Positions 1 to 9,524 of a stretch of 53,508 nucleotides of DNA are shown here, piece after piece; position 1 is the stretch's first letter; every line of letters begins with the position of its first letter. This stretch comes from Stereocaulon alpinum. Its lineage: Eukaryota > Ascomycota > Lecanoromycetes > Lecanorales > Stereocaulaceae. The notes below the pieces were generated by a model. The model was not told the origin of the DNA and did not search any database. It was given only the letters and a program-made list of their open reading frames with translations. The position numbers and the translations under genes were made by a program. The stretch is taken from assembly GCA_018257865.1 (NCBI GenBank), contig JAEUBA010000133.1:1-53508 (forward strand). Reading direction: 5' to 3'.

Positions 1-1586
1 CTAAAACCTATACTAAAGTAATAGCTAATAATATATATAAAATATAGTAGGAGCTCGCTATAAATAACGAATTTAACTCCCTTATAGCTAATAATACTTA
101 GATACTAATATTACCCCTAGATAGCTAGAAAGTTCTTAGGGGTAGATAGGTTTATACCTTAAAATATAGCCCTAAAGGGGAAATTATATACTATAAGGTA
201 CGCTAGGTTATTTAAGGCTTTAAGTAATAAAAAGACTTTAACTATAATAAAACTTTCGCCTTAATAGTTAAACCTATAAGCTATAAGGCTATATTTATAA
301 TTACCGCCGCTATAGATTAAGACCTAAAGTAGATAGACGTTAAAATAGTATTCCTCTATAGGGATATAGAAGAGAAGATCTTTATAAAATAGCCTAAAGG
401 TTTTATTTAAGGGGAAGTAAAAGTTTACCGCCTAAATAAGGCCTTATATAGCCTAAAATAATCCCCTTAGGTATAGTATAATACCTTCGCTAGCTTTATA
501 AACGCTAAATTAGGCGTAGTCTTATTAGAAGTTAACTTAAGTATATTTATTAACCCTAAAGATAGGACGCTAATTACCCTATATATAAATAATTTACTAA
601 TTATAAGCCTTAGTAAGGAAGTTATTTAGAGGGTTAAAGATACCCTTAACTATTAGTTCTATATAATAGATCTTAGGCTATATAGTTATTACTTAGGGAT
701 AATAGTTACTTAGAACTACTAATAACGAACGCTATAACTAGGCTAAGAGGCCTATATTAAGAAAGTACTTTAGGACTTTAGTCTCTAGGAATATAAAGAA
801 ATTATAACCCCTATAGAGATAACTTACTATTTAGAAAAAGCTCTTAATAGTTTTTAAGCTAATACCTAAGATTAACTACTATATTAGAAGGCTATTAGGT
901 TACTAATATACGTAATACTAAGAACTTAACCTAATATTATATACCCCGTATTAGTAGTTAGCTGCTACAGTATAAACCTAATATAAGCTTATTAGGGCGT
1001 AGTTAAACGAACCTTCTAATATCTTAAGTTAATAACTAAATACTAATTAACGTTCTTAGGACTAATTTAGGTACTAACGAATTATACTAACTCTAATTAG
1101 GTAGGAGACTACGATACGCGCTAATCTACCTTAGGGTATATCTTTAATATAGGTAGTAGGGCTATTAGCTAGTTATCTAAGCGATAACCTATTATAGCCC
1201 TTTCTACCTATAAGGCTAAATATATTAGTTAGACCCTAGCGTCTAAGGAAGCGGTATAGCTTTAAAACCTACTAAGGTAGCTTAAGCTTAGTAGCTAGGA
1301 ACCTTAAGTAGTAATTATCTATAGGGATAATTAAAGTATAATCGCCCTTATAAAGAATCTAGAATTCTATACTTATAGTAAGTATATTAATATATACTAC
1401 TACTTTATTAGGGAGTAAGTTACTAATAGTATAGTAGACCTCCGCTATATACCTATTAAGTATTAAGTCGCTAATAGGCTTACTAAACCCCTCTATAAGG
1501 ATAAGTTCGTAGAGTTCCGTAATAACTTAGGCTTAGAGTATATCGCCTAAGGTAGAGCTTTAGTAGGAGCAGCTGCCCGGATCTAG
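1..1586 (+). pseudogene. Copia-1 pol remnant: reverse transcriptase and RNase H
   Basis: Reading through TAG/TAA, the frame gives a copia-type reverse transcriptase (RVT_2): a segment near 280-480 reads DVKIVFLYRDIEE then PKGF and ALYSLK, matching the family's DVKTAFL..G.L.E, QP.GF and LYGLKQ blocks. The catalytic YxDD box is at 592-603 but reads YINN, so both aspartates are lost. RNase H follows: SRAIS at about 1157, then ALSTYKAKYI, and further on a DN.SAI-like segment near 1325-1345, as in copia C-termini (SGAISW, ALSTCEAEYI, DN.SAI). The frame fades into 23-bp repeats after about 1560. Gene function was cDNA synthesis and RNA removal in the virus-like particle. It is certainly non-functional. 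Confidence 0.9.
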
Positions 1587-1596
1587 TAGGAGTATC
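1561..1596 (+). repeat. 23-bp repeat, one full unit plus partial (Copia-1 copy a)
   Basis: One unit at 1561-1583 followed by a 13-bp partial unit. The same place in copies b, d and e holds two full units. This copy keeps the least mutated version (contains GCAGCTGCCCGGATC), so it is close to the ancestral unit. Confidence 0.85.
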
Positions 1597-1973
1597 CCTA
1601 AGGATCGCGTAAGAATACTACTTAATTAGGGCTACTATACCCGGATTATCCCTAGAGCTATTATTAACTTTATAGTATCTATTAACCCTATATACTACCT
1701 AACTACTTATTAGTAAGAAATTGGTATATATAGGCTAGTAGCGAAAATAAAAATTTAAATAACCGTATCTTATTATTTTTTAGAAAGTTTTGGTAGTAAT
1801 AGTAAAAGATAAGCTCTGCTATCCTACTAAATACTAGGTATTTAAGGTGAAATCCTACTAAGTAACGGGTTATCAAGGTAAAAAGCAGTTGCAACTAGTA
1901 TATAGTAAATTAGTCGTTTTAGCGGACTATAATTTAATTATCTAGTATTTAGCGTACTATATTTGAGTAGGAG
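1587..1973 (+). other. Copia-1 3' untranslated region
   Basis: About 390 bases between the end of pol and the 3' LTR with no readable frame. It is conserved between Copia-1 copies. The last bases before the LTR (TTTGAGTAGGAG) are purine-rich and are the likely polypurine tract that primes plus-strand DNA synthesis. Confidence 0.7.
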
Positions 1974-2103
1974 TATTAAAATTCGGGTGTTCGTATACTA
2001 AGCCTTAGTATTAATAACTAAGACTTAGCACTAACCCTTATTTATATCTTATATAGTCGCACTTAGCTAGATAATCAAGTATTCTACCTATTATATTTTA
2101 ATA
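1974..2103 (+). repeat. Copia-1 copy a 3' LTR (130 bp)
   Basis: Same 130-bp sequence as the LTRs of the complete copy. It starts TATTAAAATTC (TGTTAAAATTC before RIP) and ends TTTTAATA (TTTTAACA before RIP), so the usual TG...CA ends have both been converted to TA. It holds the 11-bp inverted repeat seen in all copies, here with one mismatch (CTAAGACTTAG). Confidence 0.93.
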
Positions 2104-3000
2104 CTAAACTAGTCGTTCCGGCTACTCCTATTTATTATAGTTAAGGTTTATATCCCCTACTATAGCTATCTATACTTATTAAGGGTATTTATTTTAATAG
2201 TATCCTTTCTTATAGTATCTATAGTATTCTATATTAAATAGGTCCTTCTTTTACTTCTTTCCCTTATAAGGTTTCCTAAAGAATTTCGCTTTTATAACTA
2301 AAATATTTTCCTTTCTCCTAAATTTAGTAACTAAGCCTAAAGACTTTTATTCTATCTTCCTTTTATATATTCTATTATTAATAGAGTAGACTTTAGATAC
2401 TAACTATATAAAGTTTCTAATATTATTAGAATAGGCGAGCTTATCTTTAACCTTATCCTTTAGTCCTTTTTAATATATAGCAGCTTAAGCGTTCTCTAAT
2501 TAATTAAGCTAATAGGTAATTTCTCTAAACTATATTATATACTCTATTATAGATCCCTTCTACTAAAGATTTATAAGCTTATATTCTAACCTTCTTTCTT
2601 TAATACTATCCTTAAAGTAGAACCTTAATAGGTTCCTAATATATATTTTATTAAAAATAATCTTTAAGGACTTATCCTCTATTATATTAAAGTCCTAAAT
2701 TAAAAGATATTCCTTAAGTTAAGGTTAAAGGGCTACTATAGCGTCGCCTTTAAGGTATAATAGATAAAATATATTCTTAGCTTTTATAATAAAGAAGCTT
2801 AGTATATTAAAGGCTATATATAAGTTAATTTATTAGAGAAATATATCTAATCCTCCTTTCCTACTAAAGAACTTAGTAAGGGTAGGTAACTTTATCCCTC
2901 TATTACTAATAGTAATTCCCTCTTTAGGAACTAAAGCTAAGTCCTTTCCCTTAAATCTACTTATTACTTTAGGTATAACGCGCCGTCTCTCCCCTAAGGT
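2104..3000 (-). pseudogene. Gypsy-2 gag remnant (Ty3/gypsy capsid/nucleocapsid)
   Basis: On the minus strand, reading through stops, the frame shows a Retrotrans_gag-like capsid: around 2930-2860 KFFSRKGGLDIFL, then YLLYLKGDAIVAL, then near 2600-2560 a stretch reading KDSIKERRLEYKLINL and later DKVKDKLAYSNN. This fits the family layout (A..W.....F, then EL..L.Q.GSV.EY). A zinc knuckle lies at 2185-2226 with exact CX2CX4HX4C spacing, but every Cys and His codon now reads Tyr (TGC and CAC to TAC). The downstream end is cut by the Copia-1 LTR. It was the RNA-packaging structural protein. Protease and pol of this element are not in the window. Confidence 0.8.
2185..2226 (-). other. Gypsy-2 zinc knuckle, all metal ligands converted to Tyr
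   Basis: Fourteen codons read Y-Y-R-Y-Y-K-K-G-Y-Y-stop-N-K-Y. Positions 1, 4, 9 and 14 are the Cys, Cys, His and Cys of CX2CX4HX4C; all four are TAC/TAT, as expected from TpG to TpA and CpA to TpA changes. Confidence 0.8.
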
Positions 3001-3404
3001 AGAACTAAAAGTACTTATACTATATAGTCTAAAGTATAGTATTTAAAGTATAATAGGGTAGTTTAACTTCTACGGGTAAATTATATAGTATATTAAGTAC
3101 TAAAAGGTAATAGAGATAAATAGTTATTAAATTATCTTTAGCTAAAACTCCTCTCTATTATATAAGTTAAATATAAGGAGATAAGAAATATTCTACTAAA
3201 GGAAAACCCTTCTTTATATATTTACCTTAATTATACTAAGCCCTAGCCTAATCTAAGTAATCTAGCCCTATATCTTCTATATTACTCTATAATCTGCCTA
3301 ATATACCCCGGATTACCTATATTACTAGGTCCTCTCTTAATAGTCCTTTACCTACTAACCCTATTACATACCTTGCCTATGACCTTACGGGGTTACCCGT
3401 AACA
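3001..3404 (-). repeat. Gypsy-2 5' LTR and leader (boundary of LTR 3' end not resolved)
   Basis: On the minus strand the element begins at 3404 with TGTTACGGGTAACCCCGTAA, a typical TG start containing a short palindrome (TTACGGG, 4-base loop, CCCGTAA on the plus strand at 3385-3402). The outermost ~110 bases keep several CA and TG dinucleotides, unlike the flanks. I cannot place the inner end of the LTR or the primer-binding site, so the range includes the leader up to gag. To the right it abuts Copia-2. Confidence 0.65.
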
Positions 3405-3780
3405 ACCTAATAGTAGTATAATATTAGGTTAATCTACCCTAGAGTCCGTTATTAAGCCTAACTTTAGCTCTCTATTTAGATATCTTATAAGCCCTATAGT
3501 CGACGTAAGACTCTTAATAATTATTAAGTAATTATAGTTAGATTTCGAATCTAAAACTAATAATAGCTAATAACTTTTCCGTCTTAATAAGCTCCCTTAA
3601 GCGTATTAAGATACTCTAAGGGCTTAGGAACTATCTATAATAGCGCCTCTATATAAAGGACTTCCTTTAACTAGTAGATCTTTATATCTATATTAATACT
3701 AAATATACTAAGCCTAAAATAGGTAAAGAATAATAGATATAGGTAACTTTAAGGATTCTAATAATACTAAAAAGCTACTA
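3405..3780 (+). other. Copia-2 leader / start of gag, start codon not found
   Basis: AT-rich stretch between the Gypsy-2 LTR and the recognisable gag. No primer-binding site or ATG could be assigned: original start codons (ATG) would be ATA after RIP. The coding frame becomes readable at about 3780. Confidence 0.45.
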
Positions 3781-4440
3781 TAAACTTAATCCTTATAATA
3801 AAATTAAAGACTATATAACCCTAAAAGCCGCCTAGGATAAGCTGAAAGAATATATACTAAAGGGCTCCGGAATTCTTAATTCTACCTTCCGAAAGCTTAA
3901 AACCCTTAGCGTTATAACTTATAATAATAATACTTAGGCGTATACTAATAAGTTTTAGAGGATTCTATAGGAACTTTAGAACCTATTAATAAAACTAGTC
4001 CTTAATAAAAACTATAAGATCTATCGCTTTTACTCTAGACTACTCCTAACCTATAGCTCCTATATTAAGACGTATAGTTAGAACTATAACGCTTTTAATA
4101 ATAAAAGTACGGCGAAATTTAGCTTAGACTACGCTATTACTCGTTTTCTTAACTCTACTACCGTCTCTTCTATAACTTAGGCGTTAGTAGCTCTACCGAA
4201 CTAATATACCCTATAAAGTACGTAGGCGCTAGTCGCTAGCGGTAATATTAAATATTATATTTAAATAGGAGCCTATATAGGTAACTCTTACGTTATTAAT
4301 TATACCGTAAAATATTATACCTACTATAAGAAGGATTATTACGATATAATAGAATATAACGATCTCTACCCTAAGTAGAAGAAGCGGGACTACCGGACTA
4401 GCTAGGGGAGTAATAATAGTACTAAACGTAACGTATATAG
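3780..4440 (+). pseudogene. Copia-2 gag remnant with zinc knuckle
   Basis: Reading through stops, the frame matches copia gag (UBN2-like): a segment around 3800-3900 reads KDYITLKAA then DKLKEYILKGSGI, followed by TYNNNT.AYTNKF near 3925-3955. A zinc knuckle at 4316-4357 keeps CX2CX4HX4C spacing with all ligands now Tyr (Y-T-Y-Y-K-K-D-Y-Y-D-I-I-E-Y). Downstream comes a basic Arg/Ser-rich run (4420-4500). The protein formed the particle shell and bound the element RNA. It is broken by many stops. Confidence 0.8.
4316..4357 (+). other. Copia-2 zinc knuckle, ligands converted to Tyr
   Basis: CX2CX4HX4C positions are at codons 4316, 4325, 4340 and 4355; all four are TAT or TAC. Confidence 0.75.
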
Positions 4441-5890
4441 ACATAGAAAATAAAGTAGGCGTAGTAGGCGTAGAGGCTATAGTAGTAGTAGTAGTAACTT
4501 TAATTCTAGTAAAGACTAACCTACTAGCGGATATATAGGGTTCGCGTTTAGCTATATTATAAACTCTACCGCTTTATACTAGAAATTCTCTACCCTATAC
4601 TATAAGTCTACTACTAAGTCCGCTGTTAAGTCTACTACTATAATAGTAGAAGCCTACGCGCTATCCGCCTAAACTACTCTTACCTACCTTTAGATCTTTA
4701 ATAGCGGATATACCTAATTTATAATATAGGACCGCTCTATCTTTAAAAGTTATACCCTATTTCCTACCCCTAGACGTCCTATTAGTAGCCTGAATAGTAC
4801 CTACTATACCTCCGGTTTTAGTATAATATACCTTAAATATATAGCTAACGGTACTAAGAGAACTCTAATTTTAGATAATATTTAGTATATACCCTAAAGT
4901 AGCTATAATCTAATCTCTTAAGGATAGCTAGAGGATTATTAATATCCCCTAATATTTATACCGAACGGTATCGCTATTAGCGAATATAGTATTATATTTA
5001 AGCGCTATCTAAACCGCCTATATATTCTCGAAATATAGTAAGAAGCCCCCTTATACCTAGCTACTATTAATACTTCGGAATCCCTAGGTATTAATTAAAT
5101 TATAAGTAACTAAGACTCTAATAACTCTAATTTAGAAGATTCTACTACGGAAACTCCTAGCGGAACTACTAAGTCTAGCTCCTCTAATTATAAGTTAAAG
5201 TCTAAGTCTAAGCTAATTAACGAAGATATACTTAAGATATAATACGCTTACTTAGGATATATTAGGCGCTAGAGTATTCTAAGCTTACTAAAGTCTCTAA
5301 AGGAATAGATTTAACCGCTTTATCCCTATAGGAACTATATAAGCCCTACGTAGTTTCTAATATAAAGCGGTTACCCTATATAAAGCTAATTAAGCCTAGT
5401 CGCTAGTAGAATAACCTAATTTATAGTAACCTCTAAGGTCTATTCTAGCCGACTTATAATTACTACTAATACTTAGTTATATTTCTAAATAATAAAACCC
5501 TCCGCTCTACTATCTTCCTACTCTACGATAAGTCTACTAAATTAGTACTAAACGCTTTCTATATATACGCTAATTAAATAGAATACGACGACTATATTAT
5601 TATACGGTTACGAAGCGACTATAGTACTAAGTATAATAATAACTTTATACTTAAGTACCGCCTATCTAAGGGTATTATATAGGAACCTATAGTACTAGGT
5701 ACCCCTTAAATAAATAATAAATTAGAACGCCTTAGTTAGACCCTATAGAAGATTACTAGTATAATACTAAAAGATAGTAAGCTCCCCGAAAAGTTTTAGG
5801 GGGAGCTTATACTTACCGCTAACTACCTCCGTAATTATTAGCTTATAATAGGGTAGGATATTACCCTATATAAAGCTACTACTAGTAAGC
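4441..5890 (+). pseudogene. Copia-2 pol part 1: protease and integrase (N-terminal two thirds)
   Basis: The copia protease active site is at 4700-4708 and reads NSG instead of DSG (GAT to AAT), within IFNSGYT. A GAG_pre-integrase/HHCC zinc region follows near 5245-5330 (LGYIRR.SILSL), then the integrase core: NNLIYSNLQG and FLNNKT near 5410-5505, LRSDYSTKYNNNF near 5610-5645 (the DNG.E block is damaged), then NNKLERLS.TL near 5715-5740. The frame stops at the Copia-1 insertion, and continues at 11910. This enzyme cut and joined element cDNA into the genome. Confidence 0.85.
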
Positions 5891-5895
5891 CTCTA
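5891..5895 (+). other. Target site duplication CTCTA, left copy (Copia-1 copy b in Copia-2)
   Basis: CTCTA precedes the 5' LTR and CTCTA follows the 3' LTR at 11910-11914. The exact 5-bp match proves copy b is one complete insertion. Confidence 0.97.
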
Positions 5896-6025
5896 TGTTG
5901 AAATTCGGGTATTCGTATACTAAGCCTTAGTATTAATAACTAAGGCTTAGTACTAACCCTTATTTATATCTTATACAGTCGCACTTAGCTAGATAATTAA
6001 GTATTCTACCTATTATATTTTAATA
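5896..6025 (+). repeat. Copia-1 copy b 5' LTR (130 bp)
   Basis: Starts TGTTGAAATTC (TG preserved) and ends TTTTAATA. It should carry the promoter and polyadenylation signals of the element. A perfect 11-bp inverted repeat lies at 5920-5950. Confidence 0.96.
5920..5950. other. LTR hairpin: 11-bp perfect stem, 9-base loop
   Basis: CTAAGCCTTAG (5920-5930), loop TATTAATAA, CTAAGGCTTAG (5940-5950). The stem is kept in most Copia-1 LTR copies. It may act at the RNA level (R region, polyadenylation or packaging); that role is inference. Confidence 0.8.
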
Positions 6026-6040
6026 GGTTATAAGCCTAGT
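6026..6040 (+). other. Primer-binding site, initiator tRNA-Met half-molecule type
   Basis: GGTTATAAGCCTAGT directly follows the LTR. Undoing two RIP-type changes (TAA to TGA, CTA to CCA) gives GGTTATGAGCCCAG, complementary to the anticodon stem-loop of eukaryotic initiator tRNA-Met (CTGGGCTCATAACC). Drosophila copia primes from the same internal fragment. The tRNA sequence is from knowledge, not from this window. Confidence 0.75.
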
Positions 6041-6889
6041 ATACTAGGTATCGCTAGAATAGCTCTTCTTCTAGAATTATATTCCTCTTAAATAGTTACT
6101 AAATCCTCCCTAATATAAGCTGCGTATATATATACTAAACCTCTAATACTTAGTCTAAGGTAATAACTCTTTAATCTTCGTACTATAAGATTAACTTATA
6201 GCGATAATAATTAACTAAAAAGAGGAGGCTAAGAACTCCTAGCTATTCTATTCTTTCTAAGGTTATTACTACTAAAAAGTATACTAATAAGTGCTACTAA
6301 GTAATCCCTTCTAATATACCTTAGTAGGTATCTATAAACTCTAAAGCTAAGCCCCTAAAAACGATATCTAGCTTCTATAGTAAGAATACTAACCTATATA
6401 AGTAGAATTATCGAATTTTATATTAAAAATAAGACTTTTTAGACGCTAGAAAGCGATTAATTATTAATTACTAGGGGGGCTAAGTCCTAACCCCTTAATT
6501 TCTTCTTAAAGGCTAGTATCCCTAGCTATTATTAAAGGCTAGTATCCCCCGCTACCTTTCTTAATAAGTTAGAGGCTAGTATTATCTTAGCTACTAGATA
6601 CCTATTAAGATCCTTAGGAGATATCTATAAAATATCTACTATAGGCTTAGCTAGAAGTCTATTATCTTCCTTATCTTCTAATTTAATACTATCTACTACT
6701 AATCTAAACCCTATTTAGTATATAAATACTATTACCTAAGTATACTACCGCTCTAAGTATAAGTACTTTTAATACCTTCTTTAGGACCTAATCTAATTTA
6801 ATAAGTTACCTCTTAACTACGTTAATACTAATTATATACCCCTAGAATAGTCCTTATCTCCTTATAACTCTAATTCTAAAGCTAGTAAA
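6041..6889 (+). other. Copia-1 leader between primer site and gag
   Basis: About 850 bases with no convincing domain. It includes two or more near repeats of GGCTAGTATCCC(T/C)AGC around 6511-6560 and is shared with copies c and d. The gag start codon cannot be fixed because ATG is RIP-sensitive. Confidence 0.55.
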
Positions 6890-8010
6890 TTAACCCTAAA
6901 ACCTCTTAGTAATACTAATATCTTTAGCCTTTAAGCTAAATATATACCGCTTTAGGCTTCCTTAGGTCCTCCTCTAGCGAAATAATAGTATAAAGAGATA
7001 ACTACCGCTTATCCCTAAAAGACCCTATTAACTTAAAGACCTCTAAAGCCTATACTATAAACCTCTTCTTCTAATTTAACTTCTACTACTAGCGGAGCTT
7101 TAAAAATACCTATATTATAGTAGATATTATAGTAGCTGAAGAATTTTATAATAGTAGCGCGAATTTACTACTTACTATAGTAGCTAAAGAATCCTATAGT
7201 AGTAGTAGAAGCTTCCCGCTTACCTCTATCTCTATCTTAGAGTCTAACTTTAGGTACTCCTAGTAGGTAGAGGAGATAGATAATTAGTTTATACTTAATA
7301 ACTTAAAGCTTTTTACTACTAAAACCTAAGTAAAAGCCTATACTATAATTTATAACTAACTTAGGTTTAACGTCTAAAAGATTATAAAGAATCTTACTAT
7401 AGTAGATAAAATTCTAACTAAAGTCTCCTTAAATTTTAAGCTGAAAGGAATTAGTATTTATATTAAATTAGTATAATACCTCTATTTAACCTCTCTAGAA
7501 TCCTTTAAGGATATTGCCGAATATACCTAAAAGTTCTAAGAGGTTAATACTAAACTTAAGGAACTTAATACTAAAGTAGCCCTACTAGAACTATACCTAA
7601 TTTACCTCTATCTCTTAGGACTTAGTAAAGTTTATAATACCTTTAAAATAACTTATATTTAAAGCTACGCCCTATTTAGCGCTAATAAAGTTAACTTTAA
7701 TAAAGTCTCCCTAGCAGCCGCTAATAAGGAATAATAAATCTAAGCGTAGTATAAGTACTCCAGACTAGCGATATTTATAGGTAGGAGGTCTATAAAAAAC
7801 TATAACTCTATAAATAATAAGCCTTAGGAATACTACCCCTACTATAAGAAGCTTAAGCGAAAAGATACCTATCTAATTATAAAGTATTAGTAGCTTTACC
7901 CCGAAATAAAGCCTAAGAAATTTAAGTCTAAAGATAAAAGGTTTAAGAAATAGAAGCTAGAATATAATAATAGTTTTATTAAAGAACTAATATTTAGGAC
8001 CCTTACTACT
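6890..8010 (+). pseudogene. Copia-1 gag remnant
   Basis: Reading through stops, the frame has a copia-type capsid: LNNLKLFTTKTQVKAYTII near 7300-7350, then NFKLKGISIYIKL near 7432-7470 and FKDIAEYTQKF near 7505-7540, then LYLIYLYLLGLSKVYNTF, typical of gag-polypeptide of LTR copia (F..LL..LP..Y...). A cysteine-cluster-like run (YYPYYKKLKRKDTY, about 7832-7873) sits where the zinc knuckle belongs; Cys positions could be Tyr, but the His position is not clear. A Lys-rich tail follows. It was the particle shell protein. Confidence 0.82.
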
Positions 8011-9500
8011 AATAGCGACTTTAATATTTAAGGCGCTAGTATAAATAGGGTCCCTATAATTAATATTAAATATATAGTAGTAACGACGCTAGAAGTTAAT
8101 CTATTAGGCCTAACTATTATTAATATAGGGTATATATAATACTCGTTCTACTAGCGCTTTAACTTCGTAACCTTTAAGCCCGCTATTAGTACTCTAATTA
8201 CCGGAATTAGTAGGGTATAGCTTAAACTAACTAGGTATAGAATAGTAAAGATTCTATACCTAAGGAAGAATATACTATTATATAATATCCTCTATATACC
8301 TAAGTTAGGGGTAAATCTCCTCTTAGGCTCCTAGCTAATAGATATTAGAATCTATATTAAATTCGTTAAAAATAACTATATAATCTTATACCCTAAGCTT
8401 AGTAATATAATCGCTAAATAATAATTCGGCCTCTATATATTAGAACTTCCTTAAGGGTAACTTATATTAAATATATATAGTATACCTCTAGACGCTATCT
8501 ACTAGCTCTAGTACGCCCGTATAGGTTATATAGGTTAATAAAACGTAGATTAGCTACCTAATATAGTTACTAGAGTAGACTTCTTAAAGAAATTCTTAGA
8601 TAAATTAACCTATAAATACTATATTTTAGGCTGCTATCGATCTACCCTATATAAGGACTTTATTAAACCTAGAATACGCCTAATAGAATTTATTTATAGT
8701 AATATTATAGGGCTTATTAAGCCTATTAGCTTTAACGGTAGTAAATAGGTAGTTACCTTTAAAGATAACTTTACCTACTACTCTAAAGTCTACTACGTAA
8801 AATATAAATTAGAGCTTAGGGATCTATTCTAACGGTTTTAGTATAAGTATAAGTAAGTAGGGCGCTTAATCTAACGCCTATATATAGATAATAGGGGCGA
8901 ATATATTAAAGGAACCTTTTAAGAATACCTTAGCCTTAAGGGAATTATCTATAAGCCTATAGTACCTAGGAACCCGGAATAAAATAGGACTACTAAATAT
9001 TTTAGGTAAGTTTTCGTTAGATATACCTATCCTCTACTACTAAGCTCCGAACTTAATAAATCCTTTTAGCCTAAAATTATAAAAACGGCTAACTACCTTA
9101 CCGTCTAAAGCTTAGTTATAAAGCTTAGAAAGACCCTATATAAGGCCTTTTATAAGTAGAAGCCCTATCTTAGGTACCTTTAAACCCTTAGCTCTAAAAT
9201 ATAGGCCTAAAACCGCCTCTAAAAGAAATTTATAGATAAAAGCGATACCTATTTTCTTTTAGGATATAAAGGGGATAGCTATATCTTTCGCCTATAGTTA
9301 TTAAAATAGCGCGTTATTATCTACGCTATTAATATTTATATTTAGGAGAAACGGCCCTACTTCTATAGGGGTAAAGAGCCCCTAGCTAAATACTAATAGA
9401 CCTCTACTTTAGGGGAGGTATATAATAGGAATTAGAATCCTATTAACTTTAATATATCCTTAGTATAATTATTTAACTAAGAATCCTTAGGAGAATTACC
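8011..9500 (+). pseudogene. Copia-1 pol part 1: protease and integrase
   Basis: Protease: IINIGYI at about 8116-8136 stands for the IIDSGCT active site; the Asp codon (8122-8124) is now AAT. Pre-integrase and HHCC zinc region: YARIGYIG near 8510-8535 and YYILGCYRS near 8616-8645 (HAR.GH and CX2C..C in the family). Core: IYSNIIGLIKPISFNGSK near 8693-8750, DNRGEYIKGTF near 8890-8920 (DNGGEY), KPIVPRNPEQN near 8955-8985. The C-terminal part includes YLRYLQTLSSK.QAQ and FLLGYKGDSYIFRL (9250-9295), the copia integrase tail. Only the active-site Asp to Asn changes plus many stops disable it. Confidence 0.87.
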
Positions 9501-9524
9501 TCCTTTAGGGGGAGAATTACCTCC
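9490..9524 (+). repeat. Small in-frame direct repeat in integrase-RT linker
   Basis: GGAGAATTACCTCC occurs at 9490-9503 and again at 9511-9524 (period 21, so in frame). The unit is itself partly palindromic. Also present in copy d near 47362-47400. Confidence 0.6.

Larger units (their letters stand above)
1..2103 (+). mobile_element. Copia-1 copy a, 3' part (Ty1/copia), RIP-degraded
   Basis: This is the 3' end of a Ty1/copia retrotransposon: reverse transcriptase, RNase H, a 3' untranslated stretch and a 130-bp 3' LTR. It is collinear with 9782-11909 of the complete copy in this window. Its 5' part lies outside the window. The LTR ends at 2103 directly against a minus-strand Gypsy-2 gag, so this copy appears inserted into Gypsy-2; the target duplication cannot be tested because the 5' end is missing. 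I find no CA and no TG dinucleotide in bases 1-960, the strongest local RIP signal in the window. Confidence 0.93.

Noticed and set aside
1703..4444. Minus-strand open frames at 1703-1894 and 4229-4444
   Set aside because: They lie antisense to Copia-1 3' region and Copia-2 gag; composition is Ile/Leu/Tyr-rich as expected from AT-rich RIPed DNA.
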